Shown one piece after another: positions 25,696 through 35,017 of a DNA stretch of 43,554 nucleotides. Every line of letters starts with the position of its first letter. Within the stretch, counting starts at the first letter, position 1. The DNA lies in the NCBI GenBank assembly GCA_947650005.1, contig CANSTU010000020.1:1-43554 (forward strand). Direction: 5' to 3'. This DNA comes from an uncultured Lachnospiraceae bacterium (lineage in GTDB: Bacteria > Bacillota > Clostridia > Lachnospirales > Lachnospiraceae). The notes below the pieces were generated by a model. That model searched no databases, was not told the DNA's origin, and saw nothing but the letters and a program-made list of their open reading frames with translations. Both the position numbers and the translations under genes were made by a program.

Positions 25696-25740
25696 CCCTA
25701 CCGCTTCAGTAGATTAGATTCACGGTTGAACAAGGCTGAT
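25696..25740. repeat. Repeat family C, copy 1
   Basis: Shares ATTCACGGTTGAA-AAGGC (25718-25736) and part of the preceding CCGCTT-AG segment with the copy at 37866-37913. Confidence 0.55.
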
Positions 25741-25812
25741 AACCTGATCATCTATCCTTCCTGCGTCTTTGGCCGCTGCGACAATATACACTTCTCTGCC
25801 GCAGAGCCTTCT

Positions 25813-25833
25813 ATCAGGGATTCATTCCCTGAT
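25813..25833. repeat. Stem-loop overlapping the proA stop codon
   Basis: ATCAGGGA, loop TTCAT, TCCCTGAT: a perfect 8-bp stem covering the proA stop. No T-run follows on the minus strand. Confidence 0.6.
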
Positions 25834-27066
25834 CTGCCCATTCCCGCGGATCACATACTTATAAGTTGTCAGTTCCTTCAGCCCCATAGGTCCCCTAGCG
25901 TGCAGCTTCTGTGTGCTGATGCCGATTTCCGCCCCGAAACCGAATTCAAAACCATCGGTAAAGCGGGTAGAAGCATTCACATAGACGCAAGCAGAATCCA
26001 CCTCGTTTAAAAACCGTTCCGCATGTTCCCGATTTTCCGTAAGGATCGCATCGGAATGGCCCGTATTGTAATGATTGATATGGCTGATGGCTTCCTCCAG
26101 GCTGTCCACTGTTTTAATAGAAAGAATATAATCCAAGTATTCTCTTGCGTAATCTTCCTGTGTTGCCTCCAGCGCCTCCGGAATTACCTGCCTGGCCCGT
26201 TCATCCGCCCGCATCTCCACCTTTTTCTCCCGCAGCTTTTCCGCCAGAAGGGGGAGGAGAGACTCTCTGACCTTTTCGTGGACCACCAGAGATTCACAGG
26301 CATTACAGACGCCGATCCGCTGGGTTTTGGCATTGATGAGAATGGGAACGGCTTTCTTGGGATCCACATCCTCGTCAATATAAATATGGCAATTTCCTGT
26401 TCCCGTTTCGATCACCGGAACCGTACTGTTCTCCACAACGGTACGAATAAGTCCTGCCCCTCCTCTGGGGATGAGCACATCCACGAAGCCGTTCATCCGC
26501 ATAAACCGTTCCGTCACCTCCCGGGAAGTATCCGTAATCAATTGGACAGCATCCATACAGATGCCGCATTTTAGCAGAGAACGGCGAATACTCTCCGTGA
26601 TCGCCCGGTTGGAATGCAGGGCGTCGCTTCCTCCCTTCAGAATGCATGCGTTCCCAGACTTAAAACAGAGTCCAAAGGCGTCCGCGGTCACATTAGGACG
26701 GGACTCGTAAATGATGCCGATTACCCCCAGGGGCACCCTGCGTTTCTCAATTTCCAATCCATTGGGACGCGTAAAGCGTTCCAGCACTTCCCCCAACGGA
26801 TCCGGCAGAGCACAGACCTGGCGCAGCCCTTCTGCCATAGCCTCAATCCGTTCCCTCGTCAGCATAAGCCTGTCCACCAGCCCCGGGTGCATTCCTCTCT
26901 TCTCTGCCGCTTCCACATCGGCCGCATTTGCTTCTAAAACAGCTTCCCTATCTGCCAAAAGGCCATCCGCCACCGTTAAGAGAGCTTCATTTCGGGCGGC
27001 GGCAACTACCTTCTGCAAATGATATTTGGCCGCATTTGCTGCCTGCCCCATCTGAGTTAATTCCAT
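25822..27066 (-). CDS. proA: Gamma-glutamyl phosphate reductase (proline biosynthesis)
   Basis: NADPH-dependent reduction of glutamyl-5-phosphate to glutamate-5-semialdehyde, the second step to proline. An aldehyde-dehydrogenase-like fold is shown by [46 protein letters not shown] and the catalytic-cysteine segment [13 protein letters not shown]. The end [26 protein letters not shown] is typical. The 414-residue length is normal. AAGGGAG precedes the ATG. The substrate comes from proB, two genes upstream in the same run. Confidence 0.97.
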   Translation of the reverse strand: MELTQMGQAANAAKYHLQKVVAAARNEALLTVADGLLADREAVLEANAADVEAAEKRGMHPGLVDRLMLTRERIEAMAEGLRQVCALPDPLGEVLERFTRPNGLEIEKRRVPLGVIGIIYESRPNVTADAFGLCFKSGNACILKGGSDALHSNRAITESIRRSLLKCGICMDAVQLITDTSREVTERFMRMNGFVDVLIPRGGAGLIRTVVENSTVPVIETGTGNCHIYIDEDVDPKKAVPILINAKTQRIGVCNACESLVVHEKVRESLLPLLAEKLREKKVEMRADERARQVIPEALEATQEDYAREYLDYILSIKTVDSLEEAISHINHYNTGHSDAILTENREHAERFLNEVDSACVYVNASTRFTDGFEFGFGAEIGISTQKLHARGPMGLKELTTYKYVIRGNGQIRE

Positions 27067-27112
27067 GCCTATCTCCCTTCTTTTCCACCATCTTCCATAC
27101 TTACAGGCGCTG

Positions 27113-27709
27113 CTACCAAATCCCCTCCTCCGTTATAAGCCAGTCTGGCCGGATATCCGTTTCCTCCTCCGGAAGATACGGCAGGATCTGGCAGGAAAAA
27201 CAGACCGCCGCTTTCACGACGCCCTCTTCTTCGCACCCAGCAAGGAACCGGTCATAAAAGCCGCCTCCGTATCCGATCCTGCGCCTGTCCCGGTCAAAGG
27301 CACATCCCGGCATAATCACCAGGCTGTCCTTTGCCGGAAGACAGGGCTGCCCTTTGCCCGCAGGTTCCCAAATGCCATGAAACCCTTCCGCCAGTTCTTC
27401 CAAGCTGTCTATTCTGTAAAAGGCCATCGATCGGTCGTCGTTTGCCACCTTTGGGCAGCAAACCCTTTTCCCGTCCTTTAAAGCCGCCTCCATCAGCCTG
27501 TGTGTATCCACCTCATCTCCATAGGAGACGTAGAGAAAAAGGGTATCTGCCTTACGATAGAAAGGGCTGTGCAGAACAATATGAAGGATCTTTGCCTCCG
27601 CGGCCCGCCGGGTCACCCCATCCAGTCCGGCCCTGCGGCGCAGTCCTTCCTTTCTATATTCCTTTTTTCCTTTTGCAATGGGCTCAGGTTCAATCCCCCT
27701 GCTTCGCAT
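27113..27709 (-). CDS. 5-formyltetrahydrofolate cyclo-ligase
   Basis: Converts 5-formyl-THF to 5,10-methenyl-THF with ATP. The family signature is [22 protein letters not shown] near residue 135, with the substrate-loop basic residues at the N-terminus ([16 protein letters not shown]) and VALE-type C-terminal strand. The length of 198 residues is usual. It overlaps the DUF896 gene by 20 bp; GGGAG precedes its ATG. Confidence 0.93.
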   Translation of the reverse strand: MRSRGIEPEPIAKGKKEYRKEGLRRRAGLDGVTRRAAEAKILHIVLHSPFYRKADTLFLYVSYGDEVDTHRLMEAALKDGKRVCCPKVANDDRSMAFYRIDSLEELAEGFHGIWEPAGKGQPCLPAKDSLVIMPGCAFDRDRRRIGYGGGFYDRFLAGCEEEGVVKAAVCFSCQILPYLPEEETDIRPDWLITEEGIW

Positions 27710-27920
27710 GTTCTTCTCCCAGATTACTTATGGAACCATCCTCATTCTGAATATCGATCCGGTTGAGTTCGGAACGAAGGCTGGAGCGAATGCTCTGAAT
27801 ATATTCCTTGCGCAGCCTTGCCTGTTCTTCCTTTTCGGACGGGGTTAGCCCCTCTGCCTGGGATTTATGGTAAAGTGTGTTGATCCTCTGTATTTTTTCT
27901 TCCATCGTTGTTTCATTCAT
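27690..27920 (-). CDS. DUF896 (YnzC-like) protein
   Basis: 76 residues with two charged helices: MEEKIQRINTLYHKSQ, then LTPSEKEEQARLRKEYI and a short tail. This is the DUF896/YnzC pattern, a small soluble protein of unknown function in Firmicutes. I chose the ATG at 27920 because GGAGG lies six bases upstream; an ATG four codons earlier lies too close to that site. It overlaps the folate cyclo-ligase gene. Confidence 0.9.
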   Translation of the reverse strand: MNETTMEEKIQRINTLYHKSQAEGLTPSEKEEQARLRKEYIQSIRSSLRSELNRIDIQNEDGSISNLGEEHAKQGD

Positions 27921-27937
27921 AGGAGCCTCCATACACC

Positions 27938-27955
27938 GCGTCCTTTGCGGCGGCG
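27938..27955. repeat. GC-rich hairpin before the DUF896 gene
   Basis: CCGCG-TCCTTTG-CGGCGG: an imperfect hairpin between proB and the DUF896 gene, resembling in position the family B hairpins. Confidence 0.4.
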
Positions 27956-27971
27956 CGATCTACCCGCATTT

Positions 27972-28847
27972 CTATTGGTTCAACTTATCTACGAATTCCG
28001 GCAGATCGAAATCCGCATCCCTGTGCGCAGCGAACAGCGTCCCGTAATTTCTGCCGTCCATCAGCCTGTGGATGATGCGAATATCCTTGCTGTTTGCAAT
28101 CAACATATCCACCCCTGATTTGGTGGCTATCCTGGCCGCGGTCAGCTTGGTGTTCATGCCGCCCGTCCCCACATTGCTTCCCGTACTGGCCTTTCCCATG
28201 CCCATATAGGTATCGTTCAGTTCTTCCACCACTTCGATAAACGTAGCGTCCGGATTCTTTCGCGGATCATCCGTATAGAGTCCGTCAATATCGGACAGAA
28301 GGATTAATAGATCGGCGCCAATCAAAGCCGCAACGATGGCGGAAAGAGTATCGTTATCCAATTCCAGTTCATAGGTTGCCACGGTATCGTTTTCATTTAC
28401 CACAGGGATTACGCCCATCTGAAGAAGCTGGGTAAAAGTATTGTGCGCATTATATCGATTTAAATTGTCCACAATGGTATTCTTGGTGATCAGGATCTGT
28501 GCGGTCATCTGATTATACTCGGAAAAAATACGTTGATAGGTGGTCATCAATCGCGCCTGTCCAATGGCCGCGCAGGCCTGTTTCATCGCGATCCGGTTCT
28601 GAGCGGTGATATCCTCCTCTTTCAGATTCATGGCCCGCTTTCCTTGGGCCACGGCCCCAGAGGTAACTAACACCACGTCCTTTCCCCGGTTTTTCAGATT
28701 GCACAGTTCCCGTACTAACACTTCCAGTTTGATATAATCCAGTTCACCAGTTTCCGGATGCTGAAGGGAGGAAGATCCGATCTTTACCACAATCCTTTTC
28801 TTATCCTTCAGCCGTTCCCGGTATCCGTCCATTCTCTTCTGTTCCAT
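27972..28847 (-). CDS. proB: Glutamate 5-kinase (proline biosynthesis), lacking the PUA domain
   Basis: Phosphorylates glutamate at the gamma position, the first and normally feedback-regulated step to proline. The amino-acid-kinase fold shows VVKIGSSSLQ, LVTSGAVAQGKRAM, PVVNENDTVAT, LLSDIDGLYTDDPRKNPDA and GSNVGTGGMNTKLTAARIA. At 291 residues it ends after the kinase domain, without the C-terminal PUA domain of the E. coli enzyme; short forms are common in this group. AGAGGA-type spacing is weak, and the exact start may be the ATG five codons later. Confidence 0.96.
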   Translation of the reverse strand: MEQKRMDGYRERLKDKKRIVVKIGSSSLQHPETGELDYIKLEVLVRELCNLKNRGKDVVLVTSGAVAQGKRAMNLKEEDITAQNRIAMKQACAAIGQARLMTTYQRIFSEYNQMTAQILITKNTIVDNLNRYNAHNTFTQLLQMGVIPVVNENDTVATYELELDNDTLSAIVAALIGADLLILLSDIDGLYTDDPRKNPDATFIEVVEELNDTYMGMGKASTGSNVGTGGMNTKLTAARIATKSGVDMLIANSKDIRIIHRLMDGRNYGTLFAAHRDADFDLPEFVDKLNQ

Positions 28848-28860
28848 TTATGCCCCTTTT

Positions 28861-28897
28861 GCATATCGCAGGCTGTCCCTGCCGATACTGCCATCAA
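28861..28897. repeat. Hairpin repeat family A, copy 2
   Basis: GCATATCGCAGGCTGT then CCTGCCGATACTGCCATCAA, upstream of proB. Same outer sequence and orientation as the copies at 6081 and 37938, with altered but still pairing arms. Confidence 0.7.
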
Positions 28898-28923
28898 TAA
28901 ATAGTTTCAAACCTGCTCTCACC

Positions 28924-28938
28924 TGCGTGCTTTGCGCG
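28924..28938. repeat. Small hairpin between flavoprotein gene and proB
   Basis: GCGTGC-TTT-GCGCGC, an imperfect inverted repeat (one mismatch). Like the other hairpins it is followed on the minus strand by CAGGTGAG. Confidence 0.4.
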
Positions 28939-28953
28939 CATTTAAATTTTATT

Positions 28954-30564
28954 TTACAGTTTTTCTCCCTGCCGCGCAATAGCTTCCGCAATCTTCATGC
29001 CGTCCATGGCGGCAGATGTAATCCCTCCCGCATAACCAGCCCCTTCTCCGCAAGGATACAGCCCCCTCAGCCGGGACTGGAAGTTCTCGTCCCGATGAAT
29101 ACGTACCGGCGAGGAAGTACGGCTTTCCACCCCCAGAAGAGTTACCCAGTCGTCCGCAAACCCGGGTATCACCCTGTCAAAGGCTTCCATCCCTTCCAGA
29201 AAAGCCCTGCGCACCGATTCTGGGAAAAGCCCCCTCAAATCCGTAAAGCAGTATTCCCCTTTTGTGGCAGGCTGAAAGCCCTCCTTTCCGTACCGATGTC
29301 GCTCCTCCTTCATGCCGCGTTCTGCATACTCCCCATATCTCTGTACGGGAATCCGCCCCTTTCCCAATCGGAAGGCTTCCTCCTCCAGCCGGCGCTGAAA
29401 GGCGATACCTGCAAGAGGTCCGGATGAACCATAGTCAGCGGGCGTCACGGATACGATGATGGCGCTGTTGGCGTTCCTGCCGTCCCTAGCATGATAGCTC
29501 ATTCCGTTTACAGCCAGCCTTCCTGGTTCACTGGAGGCATTCACCACATAACCGCCCGGGCACATGCAAAAGGAATAGACGCCCCGGCCCTCCCGGGTCT
29601 GCGCGGTGAGCTTATAGGATGCGGGCGGCAGCTCAGAGGGATGAGCCTGGGCATACTGAGCCCAATTGATCAGCTCCTGGGGATGCTCCACCCGCAGCCC
29701 CACCGCAAATGCCTTGGCCTCCATGGGAATCCCTCGGCGCTCCAGCATTTCAAAGGTGTCTCTGGCGCTGTGGCCTATGGCAAGTACCACCTGCCCTGTC
29801 TGGATCCTGACTCCGTTCCCGCATACCACTCCGGCGACCTGATCCCGTTCCAGGATCAGATCCGTGACCTTTGTATCAAAATGGACCTCTCCGCCCCAGG
29901 CGAGAATCTGTTCCCGCATGTTTCTCACGATCCTTGAAAGGATATCCGTTCCGATATGGGGATGGCTCTCATACAGGATCTGTTCCGGAGCGCCGTGCTT
30001 GACCAAGACGCGCAAAACCTCCCGGTTTCTTCCCTCTTGGTCTTTGACAAGAGTGTTCAGCTTCCCGTCAGAAAAGGTTCCTGCCCCACCTTCTCCGAAC
30101 TGGACATTGGTGTCGGGATCGCAGGGGTCCCCCTTCCAAAAAGCTTCTACCTTCCGGGTTCTTCGCTCTACATCCGCCCCCCGTTCCAGGATCAACGGCC
30201 GAAAGCCTGCCTGTGCGAGAAAATAGGCACCAAATAGCCCCGCCGGGCCCATTCCCACGATGACGGGCCGGTCTGTGCCTTCCTTCCTATGCGATGCTGG
30301 AAAATGATATTGGACTTCCTGGGCCAGCGCCACATTTTTACTGCGGCATCTGGCTATCACCCGGCTCTCCTCCACCCCCTGTACCGCCACATCCACCACA
30401 TAAGAAAGCCATATCTCCGGTTTTTTCCTGGCATCAATGGACTGCTTTACGATATGCACTGCCAAGAGTTGTCCTGGACGGAGGGAAAGGAGCTTCGCCA
30501 CCCGTGCCTCCAATTCTCTCTTGGAATGTCCCGGAGGGCATTTTAACTGCTGTATCCTGATCAT
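28954..30564 (-). CDS. FAD-dependent oxidoreductase (large NAD(P)/FAD family)
   Basis: 536-residue flavoprotein. The dinucleotide-binding motif is PVIVGMGPAGLFGAYFLAQAGF (~105), preceded by an N-terminal ~90-residue domain (MIRIQQLKCPPGHSK). Further marks are FGEGGAGTFSDGKLN, VLAIGHSARDTFEML and the C-terminal GEGAGYAGGITSAAMDGMKIAEAIA FAD motif. It resembles the clostridial family annotated only as FAD-dependent protein; the substrate is unknown. I chose the ATG at 30564 after AGAGGA. A longer frame reaching 30897 overlaps the next gene and is out-of-frame noise. Confidence 0.9.
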   Translation of the reverse strand: MIRIQQLKCPPGHSKRELEARVAKLLSLRPGQLLAVHIVKQSIDARKKPEIWLSYVVDVAVQGVEESRVIARCRSKNVALAQEVQYHFPASHRKEGTDRPVIVGMGPAGLFGAYFLAQAGFRPLILERGADVERRTRKVEAFWKGDPCDPDTNVQFGEGGAGTFSDGKLNTLVKDQEGRNREVLRVLVKHGAPEQILYESHPHIGTDILSRIVRNMREQILAWGGEVHFDTKVTDLILERDQVAGVVCGNGVRIQTGQVVLAIGHSARDTFEMLERRGIPMEAKAFAVGLRVEHPQELINWAQYAQAHPSELPPASYKLTAQTREGRGVYSFCMCPGGYVVNASSEPGRLAVNGMSYHARDGRNANSAIIVSVTPADYGSSGPLAGIAFQRRLEEEAFRLGKGRIPVQRYGEYAERGMKEERHRYGKEGFQPATKGEYCFTDLRGLFPESVRRAFLEGMEAFDRVIPGFADDWVTLLGVESRTSSPVRIHRDENFQSRLRGLYPCGEGAGYAGGITSAAMDGMKIAEAIARQGEKL

Positions 30565-30574
30565 AATTCCTCTC

Positions 30575-30600
30575 GTTCCGCCGCCATAGGCGGCTTTTGG
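30575..30600. repeat. Hairpin repeat family B, copy 3, before the flavoprotein gene
   Basis: GCCGCC-ATA-GGCGGC hairpin followed on the plus strand by TTTT; on the minus strand it lies just before the GAGAGG ribosome binding site of the gene starting at 30564. Confidence 0.7.
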
Positions 30601-30607
30601 GTTAAAA

Positions 30608-31876
30608 TCAGTTTTTGTACGCGCGCGCCGCCTGCCGCCCGGCAATGGCGCCCGATGTCCAGGCCCATTGAAGATTGTAGCCGCCACACTTTCCGTCCAC
30701 ATCCAGAAGTTCCCCTGCCAGATAGAGCCCCTGCGCCCGCAGGGATTCCAGATCGTTGTTGACCTCTTCCAGGGGAATCCCTCCAGCGCATACCTGGGCA
30801 TTGGAAAAAGGATTGGTTCCCACGACCTCAGCCTCCCAATGGCGCAGAGAATCCAGCGCGCGCTGTGCCTGCCTGCTGTTTTTACGGCCGATCTCATCCT
30901 GAGGCTTTAAACCGTTCTGCTTCATTACGGTTTGAAGAAGCTTCTTATTTCCCAGACCGGCGAAGAAGACCTCTGCCCTCCGGCCCGCATAGCTGTCAAA
31001 CCGCCTTTCACAGAAGGCCTCCCATTCTTCGCCTCCCGCTTCAAAATCCGGCAGGAAGTCTACAAAGGCGCGTACCGGCCGGCCCTTTGCCAGCGCACAG
31101 GAAGCGAACCGGCTCACTTGAAACACGGGGATTCCGGATAGGCCGTAATCGGTGAGAAGAAGCTCTCCCTTCTCCTGCCAGGTTTCTCCTCCTTTCCCCC
31201 CCACGCAGAGCGTAATCTTGGCTATGCAGCGCACCCCGGCCAGCCCCTTCCAGCAGTCTCCGGCACAACGAAGCTGTACCAAGGCTGGCCAGGGGCCCCG
31301 TATCGTGTGCCCAAGGGAGGCGGCGATCCGATAGCCGTCCATTCCTTCCCCCCATTTACGGCCAGCCGGTGTGCCGCAGGCGAGGATCAGGCGTCGGAAA
31401 TGCAGGATCCCCTTTCCCGTTTCCACCGCGAAACCATCCTTCTGCCTTTGGACCTTTCGAACCTGGCAGTCGGTCTTTACACAGACGCCCAACCTCTCCA
31501 GTTCAAAACGGAAGGCATCCAAAATCGTGGAAGCCTGTCCGGAAAGCGGATATATGTAACCGTTTCTGGCAGTGAGCAATACGCCCATCCGCCGGAAACA
31601 CGCCAGGGTATCTTCAAGCAAATAGTTGGAGAAAAATCGTTCGAGCTCCCCTGCCCGGGCCCCCCTGTAGTAATCCTGAAGTGAGTGTAGACTACAGTCT
31701 TGATTGGTCAGATTACACTTTCCGTTTCCTGTCACCAAAAGTTTTTTTCCGATCCGATCCTGCTGTTCCAGGAGCACGATATCCTGCGCCGCAATCTCTC
31801 CCGTCCAGGCAGCCGAAACCGCCGCCATCAATCCTGACGCTCCTGCGCCGATGATTCCAATCTGTCTTGTCTTCAT
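30608..31876 (-). CDS. HI0933/BaiN-like flavoprotein
   Basis: 422 residues. FAD-binding motif IGIIGAGASGLMAAVSAAW is at residues 7-25, followed by KKLLVTGNGKCNLTN, which marks the HI0933-like family. Then come LILACGTPAGRKWGEGMDGYRIAASLGH and the C-terminal QVCAGGIPLEEVNNDLESLRAQGLYLAGELLDVDGKCGGYNLQWAWTSG signature. Members are linked to reductive flavin chemistry, including BaiN in bile-acid 7-dehydroxylation, but the reaction here cannot be told. It is in the run upstream of proB, 43 bp before the next flavoprotein. Confidence 0.92.
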   Translation of the reverse strand: MKTRQIGIIGAGASGLMAAVSAAWTGEIAAQDIVLLEQQDRIGKKLLVTGNGKCNLTNQDCSLHSLQDYYRGARAGELERFFSNYLLEDTLACFRRMGVLLTARNGYIYPLSGQASTILDAFRFELERLGVCVKTDCQVRKVQRQKDGFAVETGKGILHFRRLILACGTPAGRKWGEGMDGYRIAASLGHTIRGPWPALVQLRCAGDCWKGLAGVRCIAKITLCVGGKGGETWQEKGELLLTDYGLSGIPVFQVSRFASCALAKGRPVRAFVDFLPDFEAGGEEWEAFCERRFDSYAGRRAEVFFAGLGNKKLLQTVMKQNGLKPQDEIGRKNSRQAQRALDSLRHWEAEVVGTNPFSNAQVCAGGIPLEEVNNDLESLRAQGLYLAGELLDVDGKCGGYNLQWAWTSGAIAGRQAARAYKN

Positions 31877-31936
31877 GACCGGCCCCCATCCGTACGCCCA
31901 TCAGCACAAAATGTCCATCTTACGTCCTCATCCGTT

Positions 31937-32572
31937 TTAACTGGAATAGGATTCAAGAAAATTATAAAGCTCCGCCTCACTGCCCATGTATTTAAAATTG
32001 ATGATTTCTCGAATCAGCTCTTCGGACAGGCTGCTTAGCGGAATCCCCGTGGACATGTACTTGGTTTTTTTGTCCGCCTCATATACCACCACATAATTAT
32101 TTTCCACCGCCAGATAGAATTCTGTGCATTTCTCATTGCTCTCATAATTCTTCTGGATGATCACTTCCTCGGGCGAGAAGCGTTCCACATCCAGGGAAAG
32201 GAAGCCTTTGTTCAGATCTGTCAGGGACGGGGATGATTCATAGCTGTCCATGGCAGATAGAAACTGTTCTCTGTCCATGCCGATATATTGCTCGGGAAGT
32301 ACTTCTTCCTCTTCCCTCCTGCTGGAATCAGACAGATCGAAATACCGAACCACGAACCGGGTATCCGCCGTGATGATCTGCCCGGTCTGCCCTACAGCCT
32401 GCATGGAATCTTCCGATGTCTCGCTTTCCGGCATTTTTTCGATGCTTTGGCTCTTTTCCGGAGCTCTGGCCGGATAGAAAAAGTTTGAAAGCTCCATATG
32501 CGCCACAAAACCGAGCGTGGCAAAACATAGGGGAGAGAGTACATAGATGCCGATTTTTTTCCACAAACCCAT
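31937..32572 (-). CDS. BofC-like single-pass membrane protein
   Basis: 211 residues with one membrane helix near the start (IGIYVLSPLCFATLGFVAH) and an outside domain. The stretch RYFDLSDSSRREEEEVLPEQYIGMDREQFLSAM followed by SPSLTDLNKGFLSLDVERFSPEEVIIQK resembles the BofC C-terminal domain (G-M-T/D-R-E-x-F, then sFS-ErV). BofC in Bacillus controls SpoIVB in the forespore signalling pathway; an equivalent role here is inference. I chose the ATG at 32572 after GGAGG. Neighbouring yqfC/yqfD sporulation genes fit. Confidence 0.6.
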   Translation of the reverse strand: MGLWKKIGIYVLSPLCFATLGFVAHMELSNFFYPARAPEKSQSIEKMPESETSEDSMQAVGQTGQIITADTRFVVRYFDLSDSSRREEEEVLPEQYIGMDREQFLSAMDSYESSPSLTDLNKGFLSLDVERFSPEEVIIQKNYESNEKCTEFYLAVENNYVVVYEADKKTKYMSTGIPLSSLSEELIREIINFKYMGSEAELYNFLESYSS

Positions 32573-32830
32573 GGGAAACCTCCTGCTACGATGCAGCATA
32601 TCTCGGTCAAAGCGGACAAACTGCAACCACAACATTCCTTTTTCTTGAAGTATCGGCATATTCATATGAATCTATTCAATTTAAGAAACTAAAATTCTCC
32701 CCATAATTCTGGATGGAAAGCGCTCAACCAGGCTTCCTTTGCAACGTTTCCGACCTTCCCAGCATCCCGCCTTTGCTTGCCTTCCAAGATCCTTTCCGAT
32801 TCCAGACCTTCCCAACAACCGCTCCCGAAA

Positions 32831-34462
32831 TCACATCAACCGCAGCAGCCGGGCTACGGACAGAATCACCCCGCCGCCCGGAATCGCCTTCAGATCCCGT
32901 TCTGTAATCCCATGCAGGGCCAGGATCAGCACAAAGTACAGCCCTCCTCCCACCACAAAACCCAGGACGGAAAGGATATTGTCCGCGATTTTTCCCTTCA
33001 GAAGCATGGCCATAAAGAAAAGGACCAGACCGGATACACCCGCACAAATCGCGGGAGTTCCCAGCATTCTTCCCCAACCTGCTCGCAGGGAAATCAACCT
33101 TCGCAGAGAAAGGAGATGAAAAATCAGGCAGGCAGCGTACAAAACGATCACTCCGTTGACGACGCCTAGGATGCCCTGCCCTCCTACACTCAGCAGGAAA
33201 TATAACAGGACCGCATGCAGGATAAGAGCGCCCACCGCGTTAAAAAGCAGGTTTCTCTTTTTATCCATTGCCTGTAAAATGCAAGAAAGCGCGACAGCCA
33301 CGCACTGAAGGACAATGGCAATGCTTCCCCTACGAAGCAGCGAAGCAGCCACCTTCATATCCCCAACGGAAAACAGCGCTGGAAGCAGCGCATCCGCCAT
33401 GGTGGCAAAATAAATCGCCAATGGAAGGGAGAGGATCAGGGATGTTCGGATGAGCAGATAGGCACGTTCGCGCGTTCTGCCCATATTCCTGGCAGAATGG
33501 GCGGCCGAAAGGGAGGGAACAAGGGCAGAGCATACCGCCGTAACCAGCGCCACCGGCAGGCTGGAAAGAATTCGGTATTTTCCCGTATAGATTCCCCAAT
33601 TCGTCACATTGCCCGCAGCCTTCGGCATGAGGACGAGGTAAAGAATCTGATCCAGGATAAAGCAGCCATGAACGGTCAATCCGGTAAGCATCACTGGAAA
33701 GGAGGCGTTGACCGCAATACGGGTGATCCGGCCATAGCTCTCCGTCCCTTTTCCCGCATCCCTTTTCTCCTTCCGCCTAAAGCTCACCTGTAACATGACG
33801 AAAAGGATAAAAAGAAATACAACGGCGATCGCTTCTCCGATTACGCCGCCCAGCAGCCCGCCAGCTGCTCCAAAAGCCTGCTCATATCCCGGATCACGCA
33901 ACAGCGCTCCCACCTGTTTTCCATAATCCCCCAGCCGAGATGCCATATGTAGCATGAAAAACAGGCCCGCCAATTCCTCCACGAAGCGGGACAGGGCCGT
34001 GGGAACATCGGAACCCATCCCCTGGAAATAACCGCGGTACAGTCCTAGGAGGGAAGAAAACAACAGTCCAGGGGCCATAAACTGAATAGCAGTCTGTGCC
34101 GGGAGCGTTTTAAAAAGCCCGCCCGATATCCAGCCGGAGAGAAAAAACATCAAAAGGCCGGCTATCAGCCCGCCCCCCGCGGCCAGAATCAGTAAGATGA
34201 GCCAAACTCTTCTGGCATTTCGGTATTGTCCTCTGGCACGTCTGGATGATATCATCGATGCAGCCACCGTCTGCACGGAATATCCGCAAATCAGGAAAAA
34301 GAGCAGGTAGGTATCATAGGCAATTCCCCAAAACGCATTTCCGTCATCCCCGATTCGGTTGGTTAAGGGAATCCGCTTTAATCCCGCAATCAAACCGGAA
34401 ACAGCAATGCAGATCGCCACAAGCCCGCCGTTTCCCCTCGTTCTTCTTTTCTGGTCGTTCAT
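32831..34462 (-). CDS. MATE-type flippase (SpoVB/MurJ-like polysaccharide exporter)
   Basis: 543 residues, mostly hydrophobic, with about 14 membrane segments. It begins GLVAICIAVSGLIAGLKRIPLTNRIGDDGNAFWGIAYDTYLLFF, the N-terminal pattern of SpoVB-like oligosaccharide flippases, with a later YRGYFQGMGSDVPTALSRFVEEL block. Such proteins flip lipid-linked precursors of cell wall or spore cortex. The ATG at 34462 follows AGGA; an ATG 11 codons upstream falls in the small hairpin at 34477-34495. Next to ybeY and phoH. Confidence 0.85.
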   Translation of the reverse strand: MNDQKRRTRGNGGLVAICIAVSGLIAGLKRIPLTNRIGDDGNAFWGIAYDTYLLFFLICGYSVQTVAASMISSRRARGQYRNARRVWLILLILAAGGGLIAGLLMFFLSGWISGGLFKTLPAQTAIQFMAPGLLFSSLLGLYRGYFQGMGSDVPTALSRFVEELAGLFFMLHMASRLGDYGKQVGALLRDPGYEQAFGAAGGLLGGVIGEAIAVVFLFILFVMLQVSFRRKEKRDAGKGTESYGRITRIAVNASFPVMLTGLTVHGCFILDQILYLVLMPKAAGNVTNWGIYTGKYRILSSLPVALVTAVCSALVPSLSAAHSARNMGRTRERAYLLIRTSLILSLPLAIYFATMADALLPALFSVGDMKVAASLLRRGSIAIVLQCVAVALSCILQAMDKKRNLLFNAVGALILHAVLLYFLLSVGGQGILGVVNGVIVLYAACLIFHLLSLRRLISLRAGWGRMLGTPAICAGVSGLVLFFMAMLLKGKIADNILSVLGFVVGGGLYFVLILALHGITERDLKAIPGGGVILSVARLLRLM

Positions 34463-34476
34463 ACAGCTTCCTATCT

Positions 34477-34495
34477 GTGTGCCTGCGACACACAT
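34477..34495. repeat. Small hairpin before the flippase gene
   Basis: TGTGTG-CCTGCGA-CACACA, a 6-bp stem directly upstream of the AGGA ribosome binding site of the flippase gene. Confidence 0.5.
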
Positions 34496-34507
34496 TTCCT
34501 CTTCTCG

Positions 34508-35017
34508 TCAGTCCTTGATGTCCCTCGTGATTCCAAGCCGCCCCAGCGCCTGTTCCTGCCTGCGTTCCATATCGGCGGCTTCCTCGGCTTCCATATGGTC
34601 ATAGCCGCACAAATGCAGCATGCTGTGTGCCACAAGAAAAGCATATTCCCTGCGCAGGCTGTGGCCGTATTCTTCCGCCTGGCCTACAATCCGGTCCGCC
34701 GACAGGATGATGTCCCCAAGGATCAGTTCCCCGCTGTCGGGCTGAAAACAATCCGCCTGCATCTCTTCTGCAATTTGAAACCCCGACGGAGTTTCAAAGG
34801 GAACATTGGGAAAGGACAGCACATCCGTCTCCGCATCCAGATCCCGGTACGCTCTATTGTACGCCCGAATCCCTTCATTGTCGGTAATCAGTATATTAAT
34901 TTCCGTTTCATAGGGGCATTTTTCCTTCTCCAGGATCTCTTCCACCACCAGGGAAGCCACTTCCTGCAGCCCAAAGGGAAAATCTCTCCCGCTTTCGTTT
35001 TCCACATGAATGGTCAT
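34508..35017 (-). CDS. ybeY: Endoribonuclease YbeY (rRNA maturation factor)
   Basis: Zinc RNase needed for 16S rRNA 3' maturation and ribosome quality control. The metal motif HSMLHLCGYDHMEAEEAADM carries the three His residues (HxxxHxxGYDH). Upstream are NRAYRDLDAETDVLSFP and LGDIILSADRI. The length of 169 residues is normal. Its start overlaps the phoH stop by four bases. Confidence 0.97.
   Translation of the reverse strand: MTIHVENESGRDFPFGLQEVASLVVEEILEKEKCPYETEINILITDNEGIRAYNRAYRDLDAETDVLSFPNVPFETPSGFQIAEEMQADCFQPDSGELILGDIILSADRIVGQAEEYGHSLRREYAFLVAHSMLHLCGYDHMEAEEAADMERRQEQALGRLGITRDIKD

Noticed and set aside
28954-30897. Longer flavoprotein starting at 30897
   Set aside because: The extra ~110 residues are the wrong frame of the neighbouring HI0933-like gene; the start at 30564 has a ribosome binding site and the family N-terminus.
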